A stretch of 22,380 bases of DNA from Clostridium sp. AM34-11AC (GCF_003435375.1 NZ_QWGL01000014.1:59374-81753); one strand, 5' to 3'; shown: positions 7,249 through 13,572, numbered from the stretch's first letter. The notes: generated from the sequence alone by a model not told the origin. Numbers and translations: made by a program.

Positions 7249-8070
7249 TTAGCGTATTTCTTGCTTTCTTAGTATCAATGCTGAAACAAGAAATGTAATA
7301 ATTACAGTTCCCACGAAATAAATCAAAATATTGATTTCTAAATTATTTATCATATTATAAGAACAGGTATTCATCCAGTAATACATAGGATTTATTTTTA
7401 AATAGGTTAGAACTCTCCATGATTGAGTTGACATATTATCCCATGTCATCATATAGATAAGCGGTCCGCTAAATGTAAACAATGACATAGCACCTACAAC
7501 GATTGCCGTATGTTTGAATATTACACATAACATAAGTGTAATTCCGATAAATGCTCCCATAATCATACAATTTAGTCCTGCAATTTTCAGCATTGGAAAC
7601 AGTTGTATTGGAATATTAAATTTCGCACATTCTATTATAAATGCAATCATAATAAATGAAAAGTATAGAAATATACTGGTAATCGAAATCACAATATATT
7701 TCGCAACAAAAAACTTAATTCGGCTTTGTCCGCTTGCGATTGCAATTTTAATTGTTGAATCCGTATATTCTCTTGAAAAGAAAATGACAGAAAATATAAG
7801 AACAATCAGCCAGAAAAATACAGTATAAGATGTGGCTGTCCTTATTATTTCTTCAATCAATGGGTGTGCTGTATCGCTATAAGCACGAGCAAGAAATCCA
7901 ACAGTTTCTCCTATTTTCCATGTTTTGTCTAAACTTGAACTTGATGCCACAAATTGTTGCTGACCGCCTATGGAGAAAATTCCAAAGACTGCTAAAATCA
8001 AAGCAAAGGTTAAGTACAATGCCTTTGTATGAAATAACTTATAAAATTCTGCTCTTATTTGATTAAACAT
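7249..8070 (-). CDS. ABC-2 type permease, antimicrobial peptide immunity-like
   Basis: A 273-residue integral membrane protein. A short amphipathic start (MFNQIRAEFYKLFHTKAL) leads into about six hydrophobic segments, near residues 17-34, 85-105, 130-150, 160-182, 185-205 and 250-268, with a large loop between the first two. This matches the BcrB/LanE-type exporters that protect cells from bacitracin or lantibiotic-like peptides. Its start overlaps the ATPase stop by eight bases, so the two are translationally coupled. Lantibiotic immunity systems commonly have two different permeases; only one is present here, so the transporter may be a homodimer in the membrane. The substrate cannot be told from sequence. 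Confidence 0.82.
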   Translation of the reverse strand: MFNQIRAEFYKLFHTKALYLTFALILAVFGIFSIGGQQQFVASSSSLDKTWKIGETVGFLARAYSDTAHPLIEEIIRTATSYTVFFWLIVLIFSVIFFSREYTDSTIKIAIASGQSRIKFFVAKYIVISITSIFLYFSFIMIAFIIECAKFNIPIQLFPMLKIAGLNCMIMGAFIGITLMLCVIFKHTAIVVGAMSLFTFSGPLIYMMTWDNMSTQSWRVLTYLKINPMYYWMNTCSYNMINNLEINILIYFVGTVIITFLVSALILRKQEIR

Positions 8071-8980
8071 TTTTTCGTCCCCCTATTAGATTTTCAAAGT
8101 ATGTTTCCAAATTTTCTCCTTGCACAGAAATTTCATCAATAATAACTCCATTACTGGATAGTAATTTAGAAATCATTCTTACATTATCTAAGCACTCGTA
8201 TATCCGAATAGAATTATCGGGGTAAACGGAGTAATTGTTAATATTTCCCTTTTGCTCTAATAAAAGAGTGGTTTTTTGGATATTATCTGTCCTTAAACAA
8301 ATATGGCGTTTACATTCTTCGTTTAATTCTTCGGTAGAAATTTGTTTCAAAAGTTCTCCTTTATGAAGAAATCCGTAACAGGTAGCAAGCTGATGTAATT
8401 CACTTAATATATGGCTGGATATTAAAATCGTTACCTCTCGTTCTTTTACTAATTTTTTAAGAAGTTCTCTTAATTCAATAATTCCTGTTGGGTCAAGTCC
8501 GTTGACGGGTTCGTCCAAAATCAAAAATTCTGGCTCGCCTAATAATGCAACGCCTAAAGCAAGCCTTTGTTTCATTCCTAAAGAAAAGTTTGCTACTCTT
8601 TTTTTACCAGCATTGGATAAGCCTATCAACTCTAGAGTATCGGTAATACATTTTTTATTTGGAATACCTCGTTGTATTCTTTGTACTTCCAAATTTTGAG
8701 AAGCTGTCATATCCTTATATAACGCAGGCATTTCAATCGTGCAACCGATTTTTGACCTTTCATGTTGCAGATTATCCTTATGTCCAAATAGGATAATTTC
8801 TCCCTCGCTCTTAAAATTAAGACCTGTTAATAACCTGATTAAAGTCGTTTTTCCTGCCCCATTTTCGCCTACAAGACCGTAGATTTCTCCTTTTGGAATA
8901 GTTAAGTTCACATTCTTTAAAGCATAGAAATCTTTATATTTTTTGCTTAGATTTTTTGTTTCGCATATAAATTTTGTCAT
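8063..8980 (-). CDS. ABC transporter ATPase, BcrA/LanF-like
   Basis: The 305-residue ATPase has Walker A GLVGENGAGKTTLIR, the Q-loop region, signature NFSLGMKQRL, Walker B FLILDEPVNGLDP and the H-loop ISSHILSEL, with a C-terminal extension of about 90 residues typical of the drug-exporter (DRA/BcrA) family. I start it at ATG 8980, since AAAGGAG lies eight bases upstream; the alternative GTG at 8989 directly abuts that site. It follows the response regulator by 55 bases and overlaps the permease. It energises export or expulsion of a peptide or other membrane-active compound; which one is inferred only from family and context. Confidence 0.9.
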   Translation of the reverse strand: MTKFICETKNLSKKYKDFYALKNVNLTIPKGEIYGLVGENGAGKTTLIRLLTGLNFKSEGEIILFGHKDNLQHERSKIGCTIEMPALYKDMTASQNLEVQRIQRGIPNKKCITDTLELIGLSNAGKKRVANFSLGMKQRLALGVALLGEPEFLILDEPVNGLDPTGIIELRELLKKLVKEREVTILISSHILSELHQLATCYGFLHKGELLKQISTEELNEECKRHICLRTDNIQKTTLLLEQKGNINNYSVYPDNSIRIYECLDNVRMISKLLSSNGVIIDEISVQGENLETYFENLIGGRKNV

Positions 8981-9035
8981 TCTAAACACTCCTTTCTATG
9001 CCACTATATCTAATAAGTCTAAAGAAAATCTAAAG

Positions 9036-9701
9036 TTATTTAATTTTATAACCGATTCCCCAAATGGTTTGTATATAATCTTCATTTGTAATCGCCTTAA
9101 TTTTTTTACGAATATGACTGATATGGGTATTTATCGTATCATCATCATAAGCATAAGTTTTATTCCAAATGGATTCATATAAATTTTGCTTTGAAAAAAT
9201 TTTTTGCGGATATTGCAATAATAGTCTTAAAATCTTTAACTCGGTTGATGTAAAAGATACTAATACCTCTTTGATATAAACTAGAGAGTTATTGATTTCA
9301 ATATCTCTATATGTCAAAGTATCATTTTGACAGGACGTATTTGAAGTCCTTTTCAAATTTGCTTCAATACGAGCAAGAAGCTCATGCAGGTCAAACGGCT
9401 TAGTCATATAATCATCAGCACCTAATTTTAATAAATCTATTTTTGTCTGTACCATTGTTTTGGCGGAAACAACAATGACAGGAGCGTTTGTAAATTTACG
9501 CAATCTCTGTAATACATCATTTCCATTTAACTTCGGTAACATAATATCAAGTATTATTAAATCTGGAACAAGCGATTTACATAATTCTATTCCCTCTGCA
9601 CCATTCAAGGCATAATGAACGATATATTTATTATTTTCTAAGAATTTTGCAATCATATTGCAAATGTCTATATCATCTTCAATAATAGCAATTTTATTCA
9701 T
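9036..9701 (-). CDS. OmpR/PhoB-family response regulator
   Basis: This 221-residue regulator has an intact receiver domain (acidic pocket Glu8/Asp9/Asp10, phospho-acceptor Asp52 in LIILDIMLPKLNG, Ser79 and Lys101 in MTKPFD). A C-terminal winged helix follows (VSFTSTELKILRLLLQYPQ through DTINTHISHIRKKI to IQTIWGIGYKIK). AAAGGAG precedes ATG 9701 at normal spacing. It is first in the operon, and a direct repeat with an 11-bp period sits upstream of its promoter, so autoregulation together with the ABC genes and kinase is likely. Confidence 0.93.
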   Translation of the reverse strand: MNKIAIIEDDIDICNMIAKFLENNKYIVHYALNGAEGIELCKSLVPDLIILDIMLPKLNGNDVLQRLRKFTNAPVIVVSAKTMVQTKIDLLKLGADDYMTKPFDLHELLARIEANLKRTSNTSCQNDTLTYRDIEINNSLVYIKEVLVSFTSTELKILRLLLQYPQKIFSKQNLYESIWNKTYAYDDDTINTHISHIRKKIKAITNEDYIQTIWGIGYKIK

Positions 9702-9731
9702 GTGATTTCATCTCCTTTAATTAGATATTGT

Positions 9732-9761
9732 ATCATAAGGTTTTTATGCTATCCACATCAA
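9732..9761 (-). promoter_or_regulatory. Promoter of the response regulator/ABC/kinase operon
   Basis: On the minus strand TTGATG (9761-9756) and TATGAT (9737-9732) are spaced by 18 bases, about 30 bases upstream of the regulator ATG. An alternative -10, TACAAT (9732-9727), overlaps. The suboptimal boxes fit a promoter that needs activator help. Confidence 0.55.
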
Positions 9762-9780
9762 ACAAAGAAGTCTATGGTAC

Positions 9781-9801
9781 ATTTAGAAATTATTTAGAAA
9801 T
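9781..9801. promoter_or_regulatory. Candidate response-regulator binding site, direct repeat
   Basis: ATTTAGAAAT at 9781-9790 recurs exactly at 9792-9801, a period of 11 bp or one helical turn. It lies about 20 bases upstream of the -35 box of the divergently read regulator operon. Tandem half-sites with this spacing are the usual target of OmpR-type dimers. Confidence 0.6.
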
Positions 9802-9855
9802 ATACTTTATGATTTTGGAAAATAATTTTGATGTGTAAATCAAGGAGTATGTTTC

Positions 9856-9888
9856 ATGGAATGTTTTAAAGAAATCTATCGGCTATAA
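9856..9888 (+). CDS. Possible leader peptide
   Basis: ATG 9856 follows AAGGAG at 9842-9847 and encodes the decapeptide MECFKEIYRL. It is followed by an in-phase short frame and then a terminator at 9938-9973 ahead of the sigma-like gene. This arrangement resembles attenuator leaders in Tn916-type elements. It could equally be chance. Confidence 0.3.
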   Translation: MECFKEIYRL

Positions 9889-9937
9889 ATGGAAAAAGCA
9901 ATCAATAAAATCGTTAATTAGATATATAAATTCATTC

Positions 9938-9973
9938 GCTCGTGCAAACAGTCTGTTTTGTGCGGGCTTTTTT
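9938..9973 (+). terminator. Terminator or attenuator upstream of the sigma-like gene
   Basis: GCTCGTGCAAACAG pairs with CTGTTTTGTGCGGGC through several G-U pairs and one bulge, followed by TTTTTT. It lies 124 bases before the sigma-like start. Confidence 0.6.
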
Positions 9974-10096
9974 CATTCTGGAAAAATTTTGGATTTTTTG
10001 AGTTCTCAACTTAACAAATCACACCTGCCGTTCCCTATATGGTGCGGAAAGAGGGAGAACCACTTTTCACGTCATAGCGGAAAGGGGGTGAGATTG

Positions 10097-10405
10097 ATGA
10101 AACCGTCTGACTTCCAGAAAACAGTTCAATGCCGTTTTGAAAGTTGTTTGAAGAAAGTTGTCCGTCATGTTGTTAAGGACTACCAGCAGAAATTAAAACG
10201 ACGACAAGAGAAAGAAACGCTCTTTTGCGAACTCCCAGAAATCGTTGTAGAAAATCTGGCTGTCTGGGACGATTATGAAACGGACTATACGATTTTCAAT
10301 GTATGCGGTTACGATATTCGTGTTTATGATGATGAATTGGCAGAAGCCTTGCGTAAACTACAATCAGCACAACCGCAGCGCAGCACAGAAAAATCCCGTC
10401 AATAA
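10097..10405 (+). pseudogene. Sigma-like element regulator, truncated and fused to the relaxase tail
   Basis: ATG 10097, behind AAAGGGGGTG, begins MKPSDFQKTVQCRFESCLKK. I recognise this as the small sigma-70-like regulator common in Tn1549-type elements, normally about 140-150 residues. After EALRKL (about residue 88), where the family continues into region 4 (a PERKRN-type sequence), the frame passes into QSAQPQRSTEKSRQ. The last 11 residues are exactly the C-terminus of the relaxase at 1-102. The DNA-recognition helix-turn-helix is therefore missing and the product should not act as a sigma factor. The upstream 36 codons back to 9989 are open but have no start signal. Confidence 0.75.
10348..10363 (-). 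repeat. Inverted repeat just inside the right end of the 6.2 kb segment
   Basis: Read on the minus strand, TTGTAGTTTACGCAAG matches 4199-4214 at 14 of 16 positions. It sits four bases inside the right breakpoint, within the truncated sigma-like reading frame. Confidence 0.55.
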
Positions 10406-10406
10406 G
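10368..10406 (+). repeat. Direct repeat B, relaxase last codons (copy 2)
   Basis: Identical to 65-103 over 39 bases. It begins with CACA, the tetranucleotide that ends repeat A copy 2 at 4192, and it supplies the codons missing from the relaxase fragment at 3957-4192. Confidence 0.95.
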
Positions 10407-10590
10407 ATTTGTCTGCTTTTGGTTTTCAGCGTTCCAACGGAACGCGCAGCCATTGCCACCGGCAATGATCTCAGGGGTTTGGGGATATGTCACCAACAAG
10501 CATTAGCAGGAATTCCGGAAACGGGATTTCTGCTAAATACGCAATCTTACGTAAGATTGCATTGCTTGCCAGTAAGTTTAGCTCCATGTA
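10406..10590. repeat. Non-coding stretch with a cluster of inverted repeats
   Basis: No gene is visible. It contains CATTGCC/GGCAATG (10451-10467), an imperfect 14-bp stem TTAGCAG.../...CTGCTAA (10503-10536) and a perfect 20-bp palindrome at 10541-10560 (GCAATCTTAC/GTAAGATTGC). None is followed by a T tract, so they are not typical terminators. Confidence 0.6.
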
Positions 10591-10620
10591 TTGACATCTT
10601 AGCCGCGTTTGTGCTATACT
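10591..10620 (+). promoter_or_regulatory. Promoter of the ytrA-like operon
   Basis: A consensus TTGACA at 10591-10596 and TATACT at 10615-10620, 18 bases apart, lie 46 bases upstream of the repressor start. Confidence 0.8.
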
Positions 10621-10642
10621 GTTATACACAACAGCATAACAG
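10619..10642. promoter_or_regulatory. Candidate operator for the GntR/YtrA repressor
   Basis: CTGTTAT at 10619-10625 and ATAACAG at 10636-10642 form a perfect 7-bp dyad with a 10-base centre. It overlaps the end of the -10 box and the expected transcription start. Position and symmetry fit autorepression by the gene directly downstream. Confidence 0.6.
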
Positions 10643-10666
10643 TTAAAACACACGGAGGATGCAGAA

Positions 10667-11050
10667 ATGAAACTGATTATTTCAAATGTATCTGGCGTCC
10701 CCATATACGAGCAGATTAAACAGCAGATCAAGGCGGCTATTTTATCTGGCGAGCTTCAAGCCGAAGAAACTTTGCCCTCCCTTAGAACACTTGCCAAAGA
10801 CTTAAAGATCAGCGTCTTAACAGTGACAAAGGCATACACAGAATTAGAGCAAGAGGGCTTTGTTAAAAATGTGCAGGGGCGTGGATGTTTCGTAATGGGG
10901 TCTGGTTCAGAACTGATTAAGGAGCAGCTTATTTGCAAAGTAGAAAACAATCTCACCGAAGCAATAAAAGCTGCAAGAATGGCAAATCTATCCACAGAGG
11001 AATTACATCGCCTTTTGGACATTTTAACGGAGGTAAAAACAGATGACTAA
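10667..11050 (+). CDS. GntR-family repressor, YtrA subfamily
   Basis: The 127-residue protein has an N-terminal winged helix (VPIYEQIKQQIKAAILSGEL, PSLRTLAKDLKISVLTVTKAY, EGFVKNVQGRGCFV) followed by only about 50 helical residues. That short effector/dimer region defines the YtrA subfamily, which typically represses a co-transcribed ABC transporter in response to cell-wall antibiotics. CGGAGGA at 10653-10659 precedes ATG 10667. Its stop overlaps the ABC ATPase start by eight bases. A dyad over the promoter suggests autoregulation. The inducing compound is not evident. Confidence 0.92.
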   Translation: MKLIISNVSGVPIYEQIKQQIKAAILSGELQAEETLPSLRTLAKDLKISVLTVTKAYTELEQEGFVKNVQGRGCFVMGSGSELIKEQLICKVENNLTEAIKAARMANLSTEELHRLLDILTEVKTDD

Positions 11051-11903
11051 TTATTTAGAGGTAACGAATCTTTCGAAATCTTTTGATTCTTTTCAGCTTC
11101 ACAATATCAGCTTTACTTTGCCAAAGGGATATATTATGGGCTTGATTGGCCCGAATGGTTCTGGCAAAACAACGACAATCAAACTGATTTTGAATATGCT
11201 CAAGCGCACCGGTGGCACAGTCAAAGTGATGGGGCTGGATAATATCGCAGAAGAACAAAAAGTAAAATCAGAGCTGGGCGTTGTTTTCGATACAAATTAT
11301 TTCAGTGATGATTGGAAAGTGTCGCAGGTTGAAAAATCCATTTCGGTATTTTATCCAAATTGGGACAGCCAGAAATTTGCGGATATGTTACGGAAATTTC
11401 ACATTGCACCAACCAAAAAGGTAAAAGAACTTTCCAAAGGTATGCAGATGAAGTTAATGCTTGCCTGTGCGTTTTCATACGACGCCAAACTGCTGATCCT
11501 CGACGAGCCGACCAGTGGACTTGATCCGGTTTCCAGAGATGAACTTTTGAAAATTCTTTCAGAGTATATTGAAGATGGCGAGCATAGTGTTTTGTTCTCC
11601 ACCCATATCACAGGCGATTTGGAGCGTGCAGCCGATTATATTACCTACATCAGTTATGGCGAGCTGTACTTTACTGGCAGCAAAGATGATTTTGTAGATA
11701 TGTTCCGCATTGTAAAAGGTGGAATTGAGGAACTGTCCGATGATCTGAAAAATAAGGCGGCTGGTATTCGTACATTCCCTACGGGATTTGAGGCTCTGAT
11801 GAAAACCGAAGATATTAGCGGTTTCCCTAACCTGACCGTTGATCCTGCCACCATTGATGAAATTGTAGTGTTTACAAGCAAGAAAGGTGACGATTATGAG
11901 TAA
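11043..11903 (+). CDS. ABC transporter ATPase of the YtrA-linked exporter
   Basis: A 286-residue ATPase with Walker A GLIGPNGSGKTTTIK, signature ELSKGMQMKLMLA, Walker B LLILDEPTSGLDP and H-loop FSTHITGDL, and a C-terminal extension typical of ABC-2 exporters. It is coupled by overlap to the repressor upstream and to the permease downstream. The cassette (YtrA repressor, ATPase, one ABC-2 permease) is a familiar envelope-stress or antibiotic-responsive unit of Firmicutes; substrate unknown. The sequence between Walker A and the signature contains a VVFDTNYFSDDW block seen in this subfamily. Confidence 0.92.
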   Translation: MTNYLEVTNLSKSFDSFQLHNISFTLPKGYIMGLIGPNGSGKTTTIKLILNMLKRTGGTVKVMGLDNIAEEQKVKSELGVVFDTNYFSDDWKVSQVEKSISVFYPNWDSQKFADMLRKFHIAPTKKVKELSKGMQMKLMLACAFSYDAKLLILDEPTSGLDPVSRDELLKILSEYIEDGEHSVLFSTHITGDLERAADYITYISYGELYFTGSKDDFVDMFRIVKGGIEELSDDLKNKAAGIRTFPTGFEALMKTEDISGFPNLTVDPATIDEIVVFTSKKGDDYE

Positions 11904-12546
11904 TATTTTGAAATCCACAAAATTAGATATTGCATTGGTAAAACCATATTTTAAGACGATTTGCTTTACCCTGCTCCTGCCGATTGTGTTTGCCGCAATC
12001 AATCGTTCTTTGCTGACAGGGGTATCATTTGCTATGTGCTTTATTGCCATGACGACGGGATATACCTTTTCCATCACAGAAAAAAACAGCATGGATCGTC
12101 TGTTTGGTATTTTACCTGTTCGTAAAAGCGAGCTTGTGATCGGACGCTATGTTTTTGTCCTTGCAATGGGGCTTCTTTCCTTGATTATTTCTTTGATTGC
12201 ACAGCCGCTTGTCTTGAAAGTGCTGGGTGAAACAGTTGGCGTATTTGATATTGTAACTGCCGCTATTGCAGGAGTATTCTTATTTGCACTCTATACCGTG
12301 TTCCAGATTCCGGGATATTACAAGTACGGCTCAATCAAAGGACGGGTATTTATGTATATTCCAGTGGCCGGTTTTTTGGTGACTTTACTTCTTCTCTCTA
12401 AAATGCCAGCTATCGGGAACTCAATTATTTCAGTCGTTGAATCTTCTCCGATACTTCTCGTTTTCCTTGCGGTTTTTGCTATTGTTGTGATGTATGCGGT
12501 TTCAATCTTCTTGTCCATTCGGATTATGAAGAACAAAGAAATGTGA
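11896..12546 (+). CDS. ABC-2 type permease of the YtrA-linked exporter
   Basis: From ATG 11896 the product has 216 residues with about six membrane segments, near residues 21-38, 39-56, 80-102, 110-131, 150-168 and 185-207. The motif FSITEKNSMDRLFGILPV after the second segment is typical of this small permease family. I place the start at 11896 because AAAGGTG lies eight bases upstream; GTG 11887 is the alternative. The start overlaps the ATPase stop by eight bases. It forms the membrane part of the exporter, presumably as a dimer. Confidence 0.85.
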   Translation: MSNILKSTKLDIALVKPYFKTICFTLLLPIVFAAINRSLLTGVSFAMCFIAMTTGYTFSITEKNSMDRLFGILPVRKSELVIGRYVFVLAMGLLSLIISLIAQPLVLKVLGETVGVFDIVTAAIAGVFLFALYTVFQIPGYYKYGSIKGRVFMYIPVAGFLVTLLLLSKMPAIGNSIISVVESSPILLVFLAVFAIVVMYAVSIFLSIRIMKNKEM

Positions 12547-12555
12547 GGTGATTGT

Positions 12556-12669
12556 ATGGATTTTACAATTTTGGTAGTTGTGCTTTTGCTTGGTGTTGGC
12601 GTTCCTATCCGTAATAAACTCATACGGAAATATCGGGATAAGAAAAAGAATGATCGCAATTCGGAGTGA
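12556..12669 (+). CDS. 37-residue single-pass membrane peptide
   Basis: ATG 12556 follows GAGGTGATT at 12545-12553. The product begins MDFTILVVVLLLGVGVP, one hydrophobic helix, and continues with a strongly basic tail (NKLIRKYRDKKK and NDRNSE). It starts 10 bases after the permease stop and is in the same direction, so it may be a small accessory of the exporter. The shape, hydrophobic helix plus basic tail, is shared by many bacterial membrane microproteins. No family recognised. Confidence 0.5.
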   Translation: MDFTILVVVLLLGVGVPIRNKLIRKYRDKKKNDRNSE

Positions 12670-12674
12670 ACAAT

Positions 12675-12779
12675 ATGGAGAAAACAGAGTTCATCCGCTG
12701 CCCAGTCTGCGGGAATAAAACACGCGACAAAATTCGGGAAGATACCGTACTTAAAAATTTTCCTCTCTTTTGTCCATAA
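12675..12779 (+). pseudogene. Cysteine-rich KTR-type conjugation protein, 3' truncated
   Basis: The 34 residues beginning MEKTEFIRCPVCGNKTRDKI match the start of the small cysteine-rich KTR proteins often found near relaxases in conjugative transposons, usually about 55-65 residues with a second Cys pair after FPLFCP. Here the frame ends right after FCP. Its last codons coincide with the left arm of the perfect inverted repeat at 12774-12835, so the second half of the zinc-binding motif is lost. The gene follows the 37-residue ORF by five bases. Identification comes from the distinctive N-terminal motif. Confidence 0.7.
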
Positions 12780-12835
12780 TGCTAATCGTAAGTCTAATCG
12801 ACATTGAACAATTAGACTTACGATTAGCATTATGG
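12774..12835. repeat. Perfect 25-bp inverted repeat with a 12-base centre
   Basis: 12774-12798 is exactly complementary to 12811-12835, with CGACATTGAACA between the arms. The right arm is not followed by a T tract, so it is not a standard terminator. It coincides with the point where the KTR gene breaks off and lies 98 bases upstream of the VanZ-family start. Confidence 0.95.
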
Positions 12836-12933
12836 GAATACCGTCGTTACTAATGACAGTATTCTGTTTGCTTTATGAGAAAATGCTCAATGCTGGAATG
12901 GGCAATAAATTTGAATTTGACAAGGAGATAATA

Positions 12934-13557
12934 ATGATACCAATTTCTGATATTCTCATCCGCTCAATTAGTGGGTATGTGTTTATGGTTCCAGTCTTCG
13001 TACTGTATTTCTTGTGGCTCAAAAAATTGGGGAGAACACAAAGTTTTCTCCATACCGCTGCAGTGTTTGTTTTTGGTTATTATTTATTCGGACTTTTGAC
13101 CGTCACAGGCATCGGCTTTACAAGCACAATGACCTTTCGCCCGAACATTTCTTGGACTCCATTTATCGGTATGATAACTGGGCCAATTGATACCATTCTG
13201 AATATTATTCTGTTTGTCCCGTTGGGATTTTTCCTGCCGCTGCTGTACAAGAAATATCATCACATGAAGACGGTTGCATTGACTGGCTTTCTGTTTTCTT
13301 TGGCTGTTGAAATTGTCCAGATGTTTGGCTGGGGTTCTTCCGACATCAATGACTTGATGACAAATACCGCTGGAGCCTGTATTGGATTTTTAGTTTATTG
13401 TCTGCTGTCAAGAATCTTGCCTGCCAATCTGAAAAAGCAACTTCAATCCAGCCGTGTCAATGCTGTGGCTGAAGTACTTCTCTTTGCTATTTGCACATTT
13501 GCCATTATGGTCACGGCTCAGACTTGGTTTGTCCATGATGTGCTGAATGTTCCATAA
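12934..13557 (+). CDS. VanZ-family membrane protein
   Basis: From ATG 12934 (AAGGAG at 12922-12927) the product has 207 residues. About five hydrophobic segments are visible, and the family signature FRPNISWTPF followed by DTILNIILFVPLGFFLPLLY and VEIVQMF...DINDLMTNTAGACIGFLVY is clear. VanZ relatives are associated with low-level glycopeptide (teicoplanin) resistance in some elements, but many are of unknown role. An in-frame ATG at 12832 would add 34 residues starting inside the inverted repeat; the better binding site favours 12934. It follows the YtrA/ABC cassette and may belong to the same envelope-defence cargo. Confidence 0.85.
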   Translation: MIPISDILIRSISGYVFMVPVFVLYFLWLKKLGRTQSFLHTAAVFVFGYYLFGLLTVTGIGFTSTMTFRPNISWTPFIGMITGPIDTILNIILFVPLGFFLPLLYKKYHHMKTVALTGFLFSLAVEIVQMFGWGSSDINDLMTNTAGACIGFLVYCLLSRILPANLKKQLQSSRVNAVAEVLLFAICTFAIMVTAQTWFVHDVLNVP

Positions 13558-13572
13558 ATTGTATCGGAAACA

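Noticed and set aside
4193..10367. Standard IS or Tn3-type transposon as explanation for the 6.2 kb segment
   Set aside because: There is no transposase, resolvase or known IS terminus inside it. The inverted repeats are short and imperfect and the right one lies within sigma-gene coding sequence, so a conventional transposon is not supported; only the split gene and end symmetry are.
10541..10560. Palindrome at 10541-10560 as a terminator
   Set aside because: No T tract follows and it lies upstream of the YtrA promoter; the sequence after it is ATTGCTTGCC.
12832..12933. Upstream start of the VanZ-family gene at ATG 12832
   Set aside because: The start falls inside the perfect inverted repeat with no binding site, while ATG 12934 has AAGGAG at proper distance and begins a typical VanZ-family N-terminus.
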